Assembly (NCBI GenBank): GCA_017621035.1
Contig: JAGATY010000024.1
Coordinates: 16,588-80,587, forward strand
Source of the DNA: Bacteroides sp.
GTDB taxonomy: Bacteria; Bacteroidota; Bacteroidia; Bacteroidales; Bacteroidaceae
DNA: 64,000 bases
Direction: 5' to 3'
A model generated the notes under the pieces. The model saw nothing but the letters and a program-made list of their open reading frames with translations. It was not told the DNA's origin and made no database searches. The position numbers and the translations under genes were made by a program. Shown here piece by piece: positions 18,107-27,925 of the stretch (the stretch's first letter is position 1; each line of letters opens with the position of its first letter).

Positions 18107-18253
18107 TTGTTATTGGATGAGTTGTGAGATTTTGAGTGAACGCAGTTACTAACTAACAGAGAGGGCATTTCGATATCCTCTCATTAAATATCTTATCATT
18201 AAATATTGTGTTTACGAAAAGAATAACTACCTTTGTAAGAAATATGATTGAAT

Positions 18254-18640
18254 ATGAATGATAAAGTTACATATTGGATAGAAATGTCAGATTATGACTT
18301 GGAAACCGCAGATGCAATGTTGGTTACAGGTCGTTATCTATATGTAGGTTTCATGTGCCACCAAACTATTGAAAAGGTGCTGAAAGCATATTGGAGCAAC
18401 TGTCTGGAAGAAATTCCTCTGAAAATTCATTCATTATCTAGATTGGCAGAAAAGACAAGCATTGATAAAGAATTATCTGAAGAACAGCTTGATTTCATTG
18501 ATAGACTTGAACCCTTAAATATTGAAGCTCGTTATCCTTCATACAAGGAACGGCTTATGAAAAGTTTGTCAAAAGAATACTGCCAACAACTTCTGGAAGA
18601 AACAAAAGAGTTACAACAATGGATAAAGAACAAGCTATAA
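18254..18640 (+). CDS. HEPN domain protein (toxin-antitoxin-like)
   Basis: 128 residues from ATG 18254 (a TTG two codons earlier is possible). It is an all-helical HEPN domain of the COG2250 type: ADAMLVTGRYLYVGFMCHQTIEKVLKAYW, then KIHSLSRLAEK and the terminal EARYPSYKE. The R-x4-6-H ribonuclease motif of toxic HEPN proteins is not evident, so nuclease activity is doubtful. It overlaps the nucleotidyltransferase gene by 22 bp. HEPN/MNT pairs are a known class of two-gene stress or toxin-antitoxin modules. Confidence 0.85.
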   Translation: MNDKVTYWIEMSDYDLETADAMLVTGRYLYVGFMCHQTIEKVLKAYWSNCLEEIPLKIHSLSRLAEKTSIDKELSEEQLDFIDRLEPLNIEARYPSYKERLMKSLSKEYCQQLLEETKELQQWIKNKL

Positions 18641-18915
18641 CACTTGCCAAGAAGTACAAGGAAATGGTAGCTGAAAAGTTACCATTGAAAGCTTTATATC
18701 TTTATGGTTCTTACAGTAAAGGGAATCATAGAGAGGACAGCGATATTGATATAGCGGTAGTTGTAGACCATTTGAATGACAACTATTTTGAGGACACTCC
18801 ATTATTATGGAAACTAAGACGCAAGATAAGTAACCTCATTGAACCTGTCCTATTGACAGAAGATATGAACAATCCACTTTATTGCGATATTGCAAGAACA
18901 GGAATACTTATTTAA
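18619..18915 (+). CDS. MNT-type nucleotidyltransferase (MntA-like)
   Basis: 98 residues. Minimal nucleotidyltransferase: the GSYSKGNHREDSDIDIAVV stretch has the GS-x10-DxD catalytic signature of the pol-beta superfamily (MNT subclass). In related MntA/HepT systems this enzyme neutralises the HEPN partner by adding AMP to it; applying that here is an inference. It overlaps the HEPN gene, and a terminator follows 18 bp downstream, so the pair forms a closed two-gene unit. Confidence 0.87.
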   Translation: MDKEQAITLAKKYKEMVAEKLPLKALYLYGSYSKGNHREDSDIDIAVVVDHLNDNYFEDTPLLWKLRRKISNLIEPVLLTEDMNNPLYCDIARTGILI

Positions 18916-18933
18916 TCAATTACTAATTCAAAG

Positions 18934-18967
18934 AAAGGACATCTATTCAGTTAGGTGTCCTTTTTTC
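18934..18967 (+). terminator. Terminator of the HEPN/MNT unit
   Basis: AAAGGACATC/GGTGTCCTTT hairpin followed by a T run. The rest of the 374-bp gap up to 19289 is AT-rich; a TAAATTTG (about 19090-19098) could be a -7 element for the next lipoprotein, but I see no gene. Confidence 0.85.
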
Positions 18968-19289
18968 GTTTATATTACACACATCACTACTAACAGAGCA
19001 TCTTCCCATCAGCCATCTTTTCTTATTGAATCCGGCAGAGAAGAAAAATATTTGCCTTAGATGTTACAAAAGTATTGCATTTCCCCCTAAATTTGCAACC
19101 TATTCTTGACGAAAGCATTAGTCTGAGATTCTTTTTGAAAAGGTGTTATTGAAATTATCTTCATCTCTCAAGTCTTGCAAACTGAAAAACAAAAGCGGGA
19201 GAGAAAGGATAAGGCAGATAATAGTTCCCACACCTTATTTATTACTTGTTTCTTCTGGGAATTAGGAAACGAACCATAATCTATTAGTT

Positions 19290-20117
19290 ATGGAGATATT
19301 GAGAGTCTTTGGTATGGCATTGTTTGCCGTTCTTATGTGTGTAAACCTGGCAGCTTGTGGCAGTAGCGATGACGACCCAAGCGATGAGCCGGGAGGGGGT
19401 GGCGTTGTCAACAGCGGTAAGAAAATCAGTAAAATTGTGGGAACATCAGGGGATGGAAGCTTTTCTGCCACTCTAAAATTCAGTTATGACAGCAAAGGAA
19501 GATTGAGTGAGGCAGTAGAAACGGAAGAAGAAGATGGCTATAAAGAATCTGATACTTATAAGTTTATTTGGGGCGATGATATAATTAAGGTCAACGAATC
19601 GAGTACTTATTCAGGCTCAACTTACACAGAAAGCTACACACTGGTTTTAAAAGATGGGCTGGTGCAATACGAAGAGTATGAGGACGAGGGCGATACCGGC
19701 ACCTACACTTATAACACATCCAACAGATTGATTAAGTTCAGCGAGGGCAGTTACTGGTCCTGTTCAGCCATTTGGGACGGTGACAAACTGGTATCTATAT
19801 ATGATGATTACGAAGAAGCAACCATAACTTATGGCAAATCTTGCCAAAAGGGATATTTCCCGTTTATTGCAACCATGATGGAGGCGGGCGAGTGTGCCAC
19901 TTTGTTTATGGCTCATCCGGAGATTGCCGGAATGAGAACTGCTCAATTGCCAGCAAGCATCACTTGGGCTTATGATAATTATGATGGGACAGAAAGTGAG
20001 ACTTCAACCATGGAATATGAGTTCGACAAAGAGGGGTATATCTCAAAAATCATGGGTAGGGAAACTGACAGCGATGGTGAAACATCAACCTATACCTATA
20101 CCCTCACTTGGCAATAA
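19290..20117 (+). CDS. DUF4595-like lipoprotein
   Basis: 275 residues. A signal peptide ends in a lipobox LAAC, followed by a Ser/Asp/Gly-rich spacer (GSSDDDPSDEPGGGG). The body has strand-turn repeats of the type FSYDSKGRLSEAV, YTYNTSNRLIKFSEG and YEFDKEGYISKI, resembling the DUF4595 family of Bacteroidetes surface lipoproteins. No enzymatic motif is seen. The Asp/Gly-rich tether suggests surface exposure (lipoprotein export-like signal); this is an inference. Confidence 0.75.
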   Translation: MEILRVFGMALFAVLMCVNLAACGSSDDDPSDEPGGGGVVNSGKKISKIVGTSGDGSFSATLKFSYDSKGRLSEAVETEEEDGYKESDTYKFIWGDDIIKVNESSTYSGSTYTESYTLVLKDGLVQYEEYEDEGDTGTYTYNTSNRLIKFSEGSYWSCSAIWDGDKLVSIYDDYEEATITYGKSCQKGYFPFIATMMEAGECATLFMAHPEIAGMRTAQLPASITWAYDNYDGTESETSTMEYEFDKEGYISKIMGRETDSDGETSTYTYTLTWQ

Positions 20118-20137
20118 CCTCAGCGTAATATAACAAA

Positions 20138-20177
20138 GAAAGCGGTAAATGACTACTAATCAATTACCGCATTTTTT
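20138..20177 (+). terminator. Terminator of the DUF4595-like gene
   Basis: AAAGCGGTAA / TTACCGCATTTTTT hairpin, about 20 bp after the stop codon. Confidence 0.85.
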
Positions 20178-20273
20178 GTTTCATAGCTCCATGCTACACA
20201 AAACGATAGCAAACACTGAGACTTACTAATCTTACAGCCTTAGACTATTAGATGGCTTTTTGATACGCCCATC

Positions 20274-23018
20274 TTAGAATAATTTTAGCTTGTTGCGACG
20301 AGCCTCATCCAGTGTGGTAACGGATTGTGACTTGTCTGCATGCTGATTGCGCAAGCTGTTGTACTCTTCTGCAAGCTCTTCCTGCAAAAGAATCTTAGCT
20401 TCGGGATTCATCAGACGTGCAGCCATGGTCACATTCTGAGAGGCATCTTTCATATGCACCACCGAACCTTGGTAGACCGGAGCAATCTTCAGAGCTGTAT
20501 GCAACTTGGAAGTGGTGGCGCCACCAATCATCAGAGGTACATCCAGCCCGGCTTTCCGAAGCTCTACTGCTACGTGAACCATCTCTTCCAGCGACGGAGT
20601 AATCAGTCCACTCAACCCTATCAGATTCACTTTCTCTTCTCGGGCACGTTGTACAATGACTTCTGCCGGCACCATTACTCCCAGGTCGATGATTTCATAC
20701 CCATTGCAGGCCATTACCACGGATACGATATTCTTGCCAATGTCATGCACATCGCCTTTAACCGTGGCCAGCAATACTCGTCCTGCTGCAGCGGTCTGTT
20801 CCTGTTTTTCTTGCTCAATAATCGGTTGAAGAATAGCAACTGCAGCTTTCATGGTGCGTGCAGTCTTTACCACCTGCGGCAGAAACATCTTGCCGGCTCC
20901 AAACAGTTCGCCTACATGATTCATGCCATCCATCAGCGGTCCCTCGATAATGTCGACAGCACGCGAATATTGTTCCAGTGCCTCTTTTAAGTCAGTCTCC
21001 AGATAATCTGTAACACCCTTGGTCAGCGCATGTTTCAGACGTTCTTCCAGTGGAAGTTCACGCCAGGAAGAATGATTGTCTGAAGCGATTTCAGAAGACT
21101 TCTCCTGCTCTGCCTTCAATTGTTCAGCCTTCTCTATCAAGCGTTCGGCTGCATCAGGACGTCGGTTCAGTACCACATCTTCCAGCAGTTCTAACACATC
21201 TGAAGGAATATCTGTATAGAGAACAGAGGAGGCCGGGTTGACAATCCCCATGTCCATACCGGCAGCAATAGCATGATAAAGAAAGACGGCATGCATAGCC
21301 TCGCGCACATAGTTATTGCCTCGGAACGAGAAGGATAGGTTACTGACACCCCCACTGACATGCGCCCCGGGAAGGTTTTCTCGAATCCAGGCCGTGGCCC
21401 GAATAAAATCTACAGCATAATTATTATGCTCCTCCATACCGGTGGCTACTGCCAACACATTAGGGTCAAAGATAATATCATGCGGATTCATCCCCACCTG
21501 CTCCACCAGCAAACGATAGGCACGACTGCAGACCTCTATCTTGCGCTCAAAAGTATCTGCCTGCCCTCGCTCATCAAAAGCCATCACAACCACTGCCGCA
21601 CCATATTGTTTGATGGCACGGGCATGTTCCAGAAAGCGTTCTTCTCCTTCTTTCAGCGAGATAGAATTCACAATAGACTTACCTTGCAGACATTTCAAGC
21701 CGGCCAAAATCACCTCCCACTTGGAAGAGTCTACCATTATCGGCACCCGTGCAATCTCCGGTTCTGAGGCTATCAGGTTAAGGAAAGTTGTCATCTCCAC
21801 AGCCGCATCCAGCAAGCCGTCATCCATGTTAATGTCAATCACTTGCGCACCATCTTCTACCTGCTTGCGGGCAATGCTCAAGGCCTCCTCGTACTTCTTC
21901 TCGTTAATCAGCCTCAAGAACTTACGCGAACCGGCCACATTACAACGCTCGCCCACGTTGACAAAGTTGATTTCCGGCTTCACTTCCAACAGTTCCAAGC
22001 CTGAGAGCCACAGATTATCCGGACGGGGATTCACCTGATGAGGTACAGCACCCTGCACCAGGTCTGCATAGCGGGCAATGTAGGCATCGGTTGTTCCACA
22101 ACAACCACCTATGACATTGACCAGCCCCTCCTGAACATACTCCCGGATTTCTGCTGCCATATCATCAGGAGACTGATCATATTTACCCAGGCTGTTTGGC
22201 AGTCCGGCATTGGGATAGGCTGTAATATAATAAGGAGCACGTGCCGCCAGCTGTTCCAAAAACGGTTTCAGTTGCTTGGCACCAAAAGAGCAATTCAGAC
22301 CAACCGAGAAGATGTCAGCATGCTGCACCGAAGCAAGGAAAGCATCCAACGTCTGGCCGGAAAGAGTTCTTCCTCCAACGTCAGAAACGGTAACAGAGAG
22401 CATCAGTGGTACCCTCACCCCTTTATGCTTCATCACCTCCTCAGCAGCAAACAGAGCAGCCTTTGCATTCAGCGTATCAAAAATGGTTTCAATCAACAAG
22501 GCATCTACCCCACCCTCCAGCAAGGCATCCATCTGCTCCTGATAGGCAACCACCAAGTCATCAAAAGTCAGGGAACGAAAGGCCGGATTGTTCACGTCCG
22601 GACTCATAGAGCAGGTCTTATTGGTAGGACCTACTGAGCCTGCCACAAAACGAGGTTTATCGGGAGTGAGACGGGTATATTCATCTGCAACACGACGTGC
22701 CAAGCGGGCAGCAGCCAGGTTAATCTCCCGGACATAAGTCTCTGTGTGATAGTCACTCTGACTAACAGCAGTCGCATTAAACGTATTGGTTTCTATGATG
22801 TCAGCCCCGGCTGAGAGGTACTTGCGATGGATATCTTCCACCACATCGGGGCGTGTAAGAGAGAGCAGGTCGTTGTTTCCCTTCAACAGACCGGGAATAC
22901 CGATAAAAAGGGAGCCACGAAAATCTTCTTCCTGCAAATCGTATTGCTGTATCATGGTACCCATGGCACCATCCAGTATGAGGATGCGTTGGGTAATCAG
23001 ATTGTTTAGTGTATTCAT
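20274..23018 (-). CDS. metH: Cobalamin-dependent methionine synthase lacking the reactivation domain
   Basis: 914 residues. It transfers a methyl group from methyl-THF via cobalamin to homocysteine. Homocysteine domain: zinc ligands Cys243 (GLNCSFGA) and Cys306/307 (GGCCGT). The pterin-binding domain follows ([14 protein letters not shown]...VDSSKWEV), then the cap and B12 domains with DVHDIG (lower axial His748). The protein ends at [11 protein letters not shown], where the AdoMet-binding reactivation domain of ~1200-residue MetH would start. Reactivation must therefore be done by another protein or not at all. smpB lies 67 bp upstream on the same strand. I see no cobalamin riboswitch in that short spacer. 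Confidence 0.95.
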   Translation of the reverse strand: MNTLNNLITQRILILDGAMGTMIQQYDLQEEDFRGSLFIGIPGLLKGNNDLLSLTRPDVVEDIHRKYLSAGADIIETNTFNATAVSQSDYHTETYVREINLAAARLARRVADEYTRLTPDKPRFVAGSVGPTNKTCSMSPDVNNPAFRSLTFDDLVVAYQEQMDALLEGGVDALLIETIFDTLNAKAALFAAEEVMKHKGVRVPLMLSVTVSDVGGRTLSGQTLDAFLASVQHADIFSVGLNCSFGAKQLKPFLEQLAARAPYYITAYPNAGLPNSLGKYDQSPDDMAAEIREYVQEGLVNVIGGCCGTTDAYIARYADLVQGAVPHQVNPRPDNLWLSGLELLEVKPEINFVNVGERCNVAGSRKFLRLINEKKYEEALSIARKQVEDGAQVIDINMDDGLLDAAVEMTTFLNLIASEPEIARVPIMVDSSKWEVILAGLKCLQGKSIVNSISLKEGEERFLEHARAIKQYGAAVVVMAFDERGQADTFERKIEVCSRAYRLLVEQVGMNPHDIIFDPNVLAVATGMEEHNNYAVDFIRATAWIRENLPGAHVSGGVSNLSFSFRGNNYVREAMHAVFLYHAIAAGMDMGIVNPASSVLYTDIPSDVLELLEDVVLNRRPDAAERLIEKAEQLKAEQEKSSEIASDNHSSWRELPLEERLKHALTKGVTDYLETDLKEALEQYSRAVDIIEGPLMDGMNHVGELFGAGKMFLPQVVKTARTMKAAVAILQPIIEQEKQEQTAAAGRVLLATVKGDVHDIGKNIVSVVMACNGYEIIDLGVMVPAEVIVQRAREEKVNLIGLSGLITPSLEEMVHVAVELRKAGLDVPLMIGGATTSKLHTALKIAPVYQGSVVHMKDASQNVTMAARLMNPEAKILLQEELAEEYNSLRNQHADKSQSVTTLDEARRNKLKLF

Positions 23019-23085
23019 ATGAACAGATACATGTTAAATTTCAGTAATCGGAGAAACTGCTATTGCCACAAAAGTCAGAGAGAGA

Positions 23086-23538
23086 CTAGCGCTTAAACAT
23101 CCGAGCCATATCGCGTTTGTCATCTTTCTCTTTCAGGCTCTCGCGCTTGTCATACTGTTTCTTACCTTTAGCCAATGCCACTACCAATTTGGCCAGTCCC
23201 TTCTCATTGATAAAAAGGCGCACGGGAACTATCGTAAAACCAGGGTCTTTAGAGGTGCGTTGCAACTTCTCCAACTCCTTTTTATTCAGCAGAAGCTTCC
23301 GCTCACGACGAGCATTGTGGTTATTGTATGAACCATAGAAATACTCAGCCACATGCATATTCTTCACCCACAACTCATTGCCCACAAAATAGCAATAGGT
23401 ATCCACCAGCCCGGCCTTACCCAAACGGATGGATTTAATTTCCGTTCCGGTCAGTACAATACCTGCTGTATAGGTATCTACCAGTTCGTAATCGAACGTG
23501 GCACGTTTGTTTTTTATGTTTATAGAAGGCTGTTTCAT
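23086..23538 (-). CDS. smpB: SsrA-binding protein
   Basis: 150 residues, the usual SmpB length. It binds tmRNA for trans-translation. The family is clear from [29 protein letters not shown], the [12 protein letters not shown] segment and the basic tail [27 protein letters not shown]. It is immediately upstream of metH and downstream of a Yip1-family gene on the same strand. Confidence 0.97.
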   Translation of the reverse strand: MKQPSINIKNKRATFDYELVDTYTAGIVLTGTEIKSIRLGKAGLVDTYCYFVGNELWVKNMHVAEYFYGSYNNHNARRERKLLLNKKELEKLQRTSKDPGFTIVPVRLFINEKGLAKLVVALAKGKKQYDKRESLKEKDDKRDMARMFKR

Positions 23539-23616
23539 TGCTTAATTCTGATTTCTAAAGTTCTCTATAAGAGTGATAAGCGTCCTACCTCAAAGGGTAT
23601 AAAGAGTCTGTATCAA

Positions 23617-24192
23617 TCAGGCCAACATGATAGTCAACCGATTAAACAACCACTCCACCAATGCCGGACAAAGTACTAACAACAGGGAAGCCAAAATGGT
23701 GAAACGCAGACGCATTTTTTCTGCCACATGCAACAGAGTCACACTACCTTCCCACACCACATAGACCGTGTAGAACTGAAGCAGTAAAGCGATGATGGAA
23801 AAGTCCGGTAAAATTCCTATTACCATCTTCAGCAGGAAGGGAACTACCAAAGCATAGCCCGCAAACTGCTGTGCCAAAGCCATATCTGTCTGTCCGCCCA
23901 GCATGTGTACCCGCAAGGCATTGATAAGATAGGCTGCCAAGAAATAGCCTGCAAAGAGTGATACCGCCACCGCACAACAAGCACGCATGGCATACTGAAA
24001 ACTCTGCGGACCATCCCACCCCTTTGTCCACAACGAACCGATGAAAACCGACAGGGCGCATAAACCTATCAAAGGATAAACAAAAACTGTAAACACTTTC
24101 CGTTTATCCTCTTCCAAACTAATTTCCTCCCAGGCACGTGCCGGAGAGGAAATCAGTTGCAGGGCTTTTTGAAATAATTCCTTATAATTCAA
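23617..24192 (-). CDS. Yip1 family integral membrane protein
   Basis: 191 residues with five hydrophobic segments (for example VFTVFVYPLIGLCALSVFIG, AVAVSLFAGYFLAAYLI, FTILASLLLVLCPALVEWLF). The N-terminal LISSPARAWEEI motif is typical of bacterial Yip1-family proteins. Function is unknown. It lies between a lipoprotein gene and smpB on the same strand with short gaps. Confidence 0.8.
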   Translation of the reverse strand: MNYKELFQKALQLISSPARAWEEISLEEDKRKVFTVFVYPLIGLCALSVFIGSLWTKGWDGPQSFQYAMRACCAVAVSLFAGYFLAAYLINALRVHMLGGQTDMALAQQFAGYALVVPFLLKMVIGILPDFSIIALLLQFYTVYVVWEGSVTLLHVAEKMRLRFTILASLLLVLCPALVEWLFNRLTIMLA

Positions 24193-24229
24193 ACCTTAAA
24201 TCTGTAATACGTTCAGTACTCTAAAAACG

Positions 24230-25072
24230 TTATTTTACCACAGCACCATTTGAGGGTGGAGCTACCTCATAAGTCTTAGTAGTAGCATCCTCCAAAGTAC
24301 CATCCGGACTTTCGTAAGCAACAATGCGCAATGTCGGACGAGTCTGGGTAGTGGTGGCAAAACCGGTGAATAGAGGAGTCAAATCGTAGAAATAAGAGTA
24401 GATTCCACGATAACCATAGGCATACAAGTCATAAGAGCTGTGACTAGAGTTATTAGAATCTGCACCGGCTGCCGTATAGCGCAAATAGAGTGTCAAGTAA
24501 CCTTCATCCTCCGGTTCTTCCGTGTAGTGTACCAAGGTCAAGTAGTTATTCACCTTATTCATCTTATGGTTGACGGGGAGCATCAATGTGTAGTCATCGA
24601 AAAGATAAGTAGGACTATCCATACCCTGCTCCATTGTCAGAATGGCAGCATTACCGATAGAGTCACCATAAGCTTCCGGATCGGCCAACGACTCCTCCTT
24701 AGTAGTTTCAATCACTCTCAACTGCTGACTCAACAAATAGTAGTTGGTAAGTTGTGCGTCCTGAATAATCTTCATGGATGAATCCACAGTTGCATTCTCA
24801 GTAGAATAGAGAGCGAACACCACTTTACCTACCATCTCTGTAATATTCTTTCCATTAGTACTCAATGAAGCGACAGAAGATACTGTAGGAATGATTGTAT
24901 AGCCATCGATTGTCAGCAAAGCAACACCGGATGCACTGTAGAAACTTTCTACTACCTTCACCATGCCACCCACATCACCTTCACTTGTCGGGTCATCCGA
25001 GTTAAGGCATGAAGTCATAACCAAGCCCATCATCATAGTAAGGGCAAATGCTAAAAATTTAAACTGTTTCAT
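24230..25072 (-). CDS. Lipoprotein, possibly NigD-like
   Basis: 280 residues. The signal peptide ends in a lipobox MTSC and is followed by an Asp-containing tether (LNSDDPTSEGD). Downstream there is an OB-like segment (LLTIDGYTIIPT) and a long beta-rich domain ending in TYEVAPPSNGAVVK. The arrangement resembles the NigD-like lipoproteins of Bacteroides, but similarity is only suggestive. No catalytic motif is visible. Confidence 0.6.
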   Translation of the reverse strand: MKQFKFLAFALTMMMGLVMTSCLNSDDPTSEGDVGGMVKVVESFYSASGVALLTIDGYTIIPTVSSVASLSTNGKNITEMVGKVVFALYSTENATVDSSMKIIQDAQLTNYYLLSQQLRVIETTKEESLADPEAYGDSIGNAAILTMEQGMDSPTYLFDDYTLMLPVNHKMNKVNNYLTLVHYTEEPEDEGYLTLYLRYTAAGADSNNSSHSSYDLYAYGYRGIYSYFYDLTPLFTGFATTTQTRPTLRIVAYESPDGTLEDATTKTYEVAPPSNGAVVK

Positions 25073-25320
25073 TGTTCTTCTATAAAATTACGGCACAAAA
25101 ATAGGGAAAAGAATTCAGTTGCGTGATACTCCACCGTTTTTTTCAACCTTTTTAAAGCTATTCTACAAATATAACAAGAGAAGCATCCTAAACAGAGGCT
25201 AAAAGAGGTCAGTCTTGAAACTCTTACAAAAGCTATCTTTCGCCTCTTCCATATCCCCCTATCAGAGCCTGTTCTTCCTCATGTCAGCCCTACCTCTCCT
25301 TCGCTTCTATAGGAACGGAC

Positions 25321-25359
25321 TTGATACGGCGTTGGTACGGAGTTGATACGGCGTTGGTA
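25321..25359. repeat. Short direct repeat in intergenic region
   Basis: TTGATACGGCGTTGGTACGGAG (22 bp) is followed immediately by a second, 17-bp partial copy. It lies in the 355-bp gap (25073-25427) between two minus-strand genes; the rest of the gap holds the lipoprotein promoter region and no gene-like frame. Confidence 0.7.
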
Positions 25360-25427
25360 GGTAGGAGGTATTCAGAAGGCTGATTGGAGAGCAGAAATTG
25401 GGGAGAACAAGGGATGATTCCATGACC

Positions 25428-25928
25428 TTAGTGCAAGACTTGTGCAAAGAGATTGATGTGGTCATCGACATAGGAAGCCACCAGGGCAGTAAACATCTCT
25501 TCCTTCTCCAGGAATTCGTCTTCCAAATCATCAAAGGGCTCGTAATTTTCATACATAGCCATAAATTCTTCATCGGTTCGCTCGCGTTCCAGGTCTTCTT
25601 TATGCTCATCGTAAATCTTCTTGGCAGCATACACCAGCTTACTCAGCTCACCTACCCCCCAAAGGCGCATTACCTTGGCAAAGGGATTTTCAAAGATGTA
25701 GGCACCATAACCGTTCTGAATCAGCTGACAGAAACCGCCTTCCATAATTTCGTCTCGTAAAATCTGATAGGCCAGCAATGTGTGTTGTTCTCCGGTCAGC
25801 AGAGGCATGGTTGTAGCCGTCAGCTCTCCTCCTATCTTTTGAAGATAAGCGTTAGTAAACACCTGTATGAAAGCATCCATTCCTTCGGCTGCTGCTTGTT
25901 GCAAGGCTTCTTCTTTTATTCCTATCAT
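25428..25928 (-). CDS. DMP19 family protein
   Basis: 166 residues, acidic and helical, with no signal peptide. The stretch EIMEGGFCQLIQNGYGAYIFENPFAKVMRLWG matches the DMP19/DUF4375 family pattern (NGGF-x-Q...NGYG). DMP19 of Neisseria is a DNA-mimic protein; whether this member mimics DNA is unknown. The Glu/Asp-rich C-terminal third (YENYEPFDDLEDEFLEKEE) would be compatible. It stands alone on the minus strand. Confidence 0.7.
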   Translation of the reverse strand: MIGIKEEALQQAAAEGMDAFIQVFTNAYLQKIGGELTATTMPLLTGEQHTLLAYQILRDEIMEGGFCQLIQNGYGAYIFENPFAKVMRLWGVGELSKLVYAAKKIYDEHKEDLERERTDEEFMAMYENYEPFDDLEDEFLEKEEMFTALVASYVDDHINLFAQVLH

Positions 25929-26088
25929 AACTTTACAGACTCATTAGAGAGATTTTTCCGGTACAAAGATAAGCGTTTATGTGCACAAAATGGAGTGTTT
26001 GAATAGAAAAGTTGCAAACTCTACTTCACAATTGGCGGGAATCTGGAGGTTTATTTCTTATTTTTATTAAAAAAGTGAAACCGAATAG

Positions 26089-26119
26089 TTGAGAATACGC
26101 AAGAAAACGACTAACTTTG
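26089..26119 (+). promoter_or_regulatory. Bacteroides-type promoter for the Fe-S scaffold/GGGtGRT operon
   Basis: TTG at 26089-26091, a 20-bp spacer, then TAACTTTG at 26112-26119: a good -33/-7 match. It drives the two-gene operon starting at 26180. Confidence 0.7.
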
Positions 26120-26179
26120 TGCTCGCAAATTAAAGCGAGCATATACATTTTAATTATATCATTTAAAAAAGAGCTAATT

Positions 26180-26881
26180 ATGACTTATTCACACGAAGTG
26201 GAACACATGTGTGTTGTAAAGAAGGGTCCTAACCACGGACCGGCTCCAATCCCTGAAGAAGGTAAATGGGTAAAAGCTAAAGAAGTAGTTGACATCTCTG
26301 GTCTGACACACGGTATTGGTTGGTGTGCTCCCCAGCAAGGTGCTTGTAAATTAACCCTCAATGTAAAGGAAGGCATCATCCAGGAAGCATTGGTTGAAAC
26401 CATCGGTTGCTCAGGTATGACACACTCTGCTGCCATGGCATCTGAAATTCTGCCGGGTAAGACCATTCTCGAAGCATTGAATACTGACCTTGTTTGCGAT
26501 GCTATCAACACTGCTATGCGCGAATTGTTCTTGCAGATTGTTTACGGCCGTACTCAATCAGCTTTCTCTGAAGGCGGTTTGATGATTGGTGCCGGTCTGG
26601 AAGACCTCGGTAAGGGCTTACGTAGCCAGGTAGGTACATTGTATGGTACTTTGGCTAAAGGTCCCCGTTACTTGGAAATGGCAGAAGGTTACATCAAGAC
26701 CATCGCTCTTGACAAGGACGACCAAGTTTGTGGTTATGAATTCGTTCACCTGGGCAAGTTCATGGATGAGATTAAGAAGGGAACCGATGCTAATGAAGCT
26801 TTGAAGAAGGTAACCGGTACTTACGGTCGCTTCACTGCTGAGCAAGGTGCAGTTAAACACATTGACCCACGTCATGAATAA
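26180..26881 (+). CDS. Iron-sulfur cluster assembly scaffold (IscU/NifU-like) protein
   Basis: 233 residues from ATG 26180 (MTYSHEVEHMCVVKKGP). Scaffold-type cysteines occur in LTHGIGWCAPQQGACKL and ETIGCSGMTHSAAMASEIL, the second being the NifU/IscU-like cysteine context. It extends ~100 residues beyond a minimal scaffold, with an unfamiliar helical C-terminal half. The gene precedes the GGGtGRT gene by 18 bp, with an AAGGAGGAAAG Shine-Dalgarno-like sequence between them, rare in this genome. Codon bias suggests strong expression. Confidence 0.85.
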   Translation: MTYSHEVEHMCVVKKGPNHGPAPIPEEGKWVKAKEVVDISGLTHGIGWCAPQQGACKLTLNVKEGIIQEALVETIGCSGMTHSAAMASEILPGKTILEALNTDLVCDAINTAMRELFLQIVYGRTQSAFSEGGLMIGAGLEDLGKGLRSQVGTLYGTLAKGPRYLEMAEGYIKTIALDKDDQVCGYEFVHLGKFMDEIKKGTDANEALKKVTGTYGRFTAEQGAVKHIDPRHE

Positions 26882-26899
26882 TATAAGGAGGAAAGACAT

Positions 26900-27910
26900 A
26901 TGATTAGAGAAGTAAAATTTGAAAGCCAAGATCGCCGTATCAAACAGATTCTCGCAGCATTGAACGAGAACGGCATTAAGGACATCGAAGAAGCAAATGC
27001 TATTTGCGAAGAATATGGACTTGACCCCTATCAAGCTTGTGAAGAGACTCAGCCTATCTGCTTTGAGAACGCAAAGTGGGCTTACGTTGTAGGTTGTGCC
27101 ATCGCATTGAAGAAAGGTTGCAAGAACGCTGCTGATGCTGCAGAAGCTATCGGTATCGGTTTGCAAGCATTCTGTATCCCCGGTTCTGTTGCTGATGACC
27201 GTAAAGTAGGTCTTGGCCACGGTAACTTGGCAGCTATGCTGTTGCGCGAAGAGACTAAGTGCTTTGCTTTCTTGGCAGGTCACGAGTCATTTGCTGCTGC
27301 AGAAGGCGCTATCAAGATTGCTGCTAAGGCAGACAAGGTACGTAAAGAACCTCTGCGTGTTATTTTGAACGGTTTGGGCAAGGACGCTGCACAAATCATC
27401 TCACGTATCAATGGCTTTACTTATGTTCAGACTCAATTCGATTACTATACCGGTGAGTTGAACATCGTAAAGGAAATTGCATACTCTGACGGTCCGCGTG
27501 CTAAAGTAAAATGCTACGGTGCTGACGACGTTCGCGAAGGTGTTAAGATTATGTGGCACGAAGGTGTAGATGTATCTATCACAGGTAACTCTACCAACCC
27601 GACTCGTTTCCAACACCCTGTTGCAGGTACTTATAAGAAGGAACGTGTATTGGCTGGTAAGCCTTACTTCTCAGTAGCTTCCGGTGGTGGTACAGGTCGT
27701 ACACTTCACCCGGATAACATGGCTGCCGGTCCGGCTTCTTACGGTATGACAGACACAATGGGTCGTATGCACTCAGACGCTCAGTTCGCTGGTTCTTCAT
27801 CAGTTCCTGCTCACGTAGAAATGATGGGCTTCCTCGGTATCGGTAACAACCCGATGGTAGGATGTACAGTGGCTTGTGCTGTTGACGTTGCTACTGCTTT
27901 GAATAAGTAA
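26900..27910 (+). CDS. GGGtGRT family protein
   Basis: 336 residues. It carries the family-naming SVASGGGTGRTLHPDNMAAGPASYG motif (split here into GGGTGRT and its flanks) near residues 255-280. An N-terminal helical region starts VKFESQDRRIKQILAALNENG, and many conserved Cys are spread through the chain (ACEETQPICF, GCAIALKKGC, TKCFAFLAG, GCTVACAVDV). The family has no established biochemical function that I know of. Pairing with a Fe-S scaffold and the abundant cysteines point to a metal- or Fe-S-dependent role. Codon use indicates high expression. Confidence 0.9.
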   Translation: MIREVKFESQDRRIKQILAALNENGIKDIEEANAICEEYGLDPYQACEETQPICFENAKWAYVVGCAIALKKGCKNAADAAEAIGIGLQAFCIPGSVADDRKVGLGHGNLAAMLLREETKCFAFLAGHESFAAAEGAIKIAAKADKVRKEPLRVILNGLGKDAAQIISRINGFTYVQTQFDYYTGELNIVKEIAYSDGPRAKVKCYGADDVREGVKIMWHEGVDVSITGNSTNPTRFQHPVAGTYKKERVLAGKPYFSVASGGGTGRTLHPDNMAAGPASYGMTDTMGRMHSDAQFAGSSSVPAHVEMMGFLGIGNNPMVGCTVACAVDVATALNK

Positions 27911-27925
27911 TTCATCTTTCATATA

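Noticed and set aside
17707-18253. tRNA-targeted integrated element with attachment sites
   Set aside because: I found no duplicate of the tRNA-Gly 3' end downstream and no integrase gene in the region, so only a weak remnant is claimed.
23019-23085. Cobalamin riboswitch upstream of metH
   Set aside because: The spacer to smpB is only 67 bp and shows no B12-box-like sequence.
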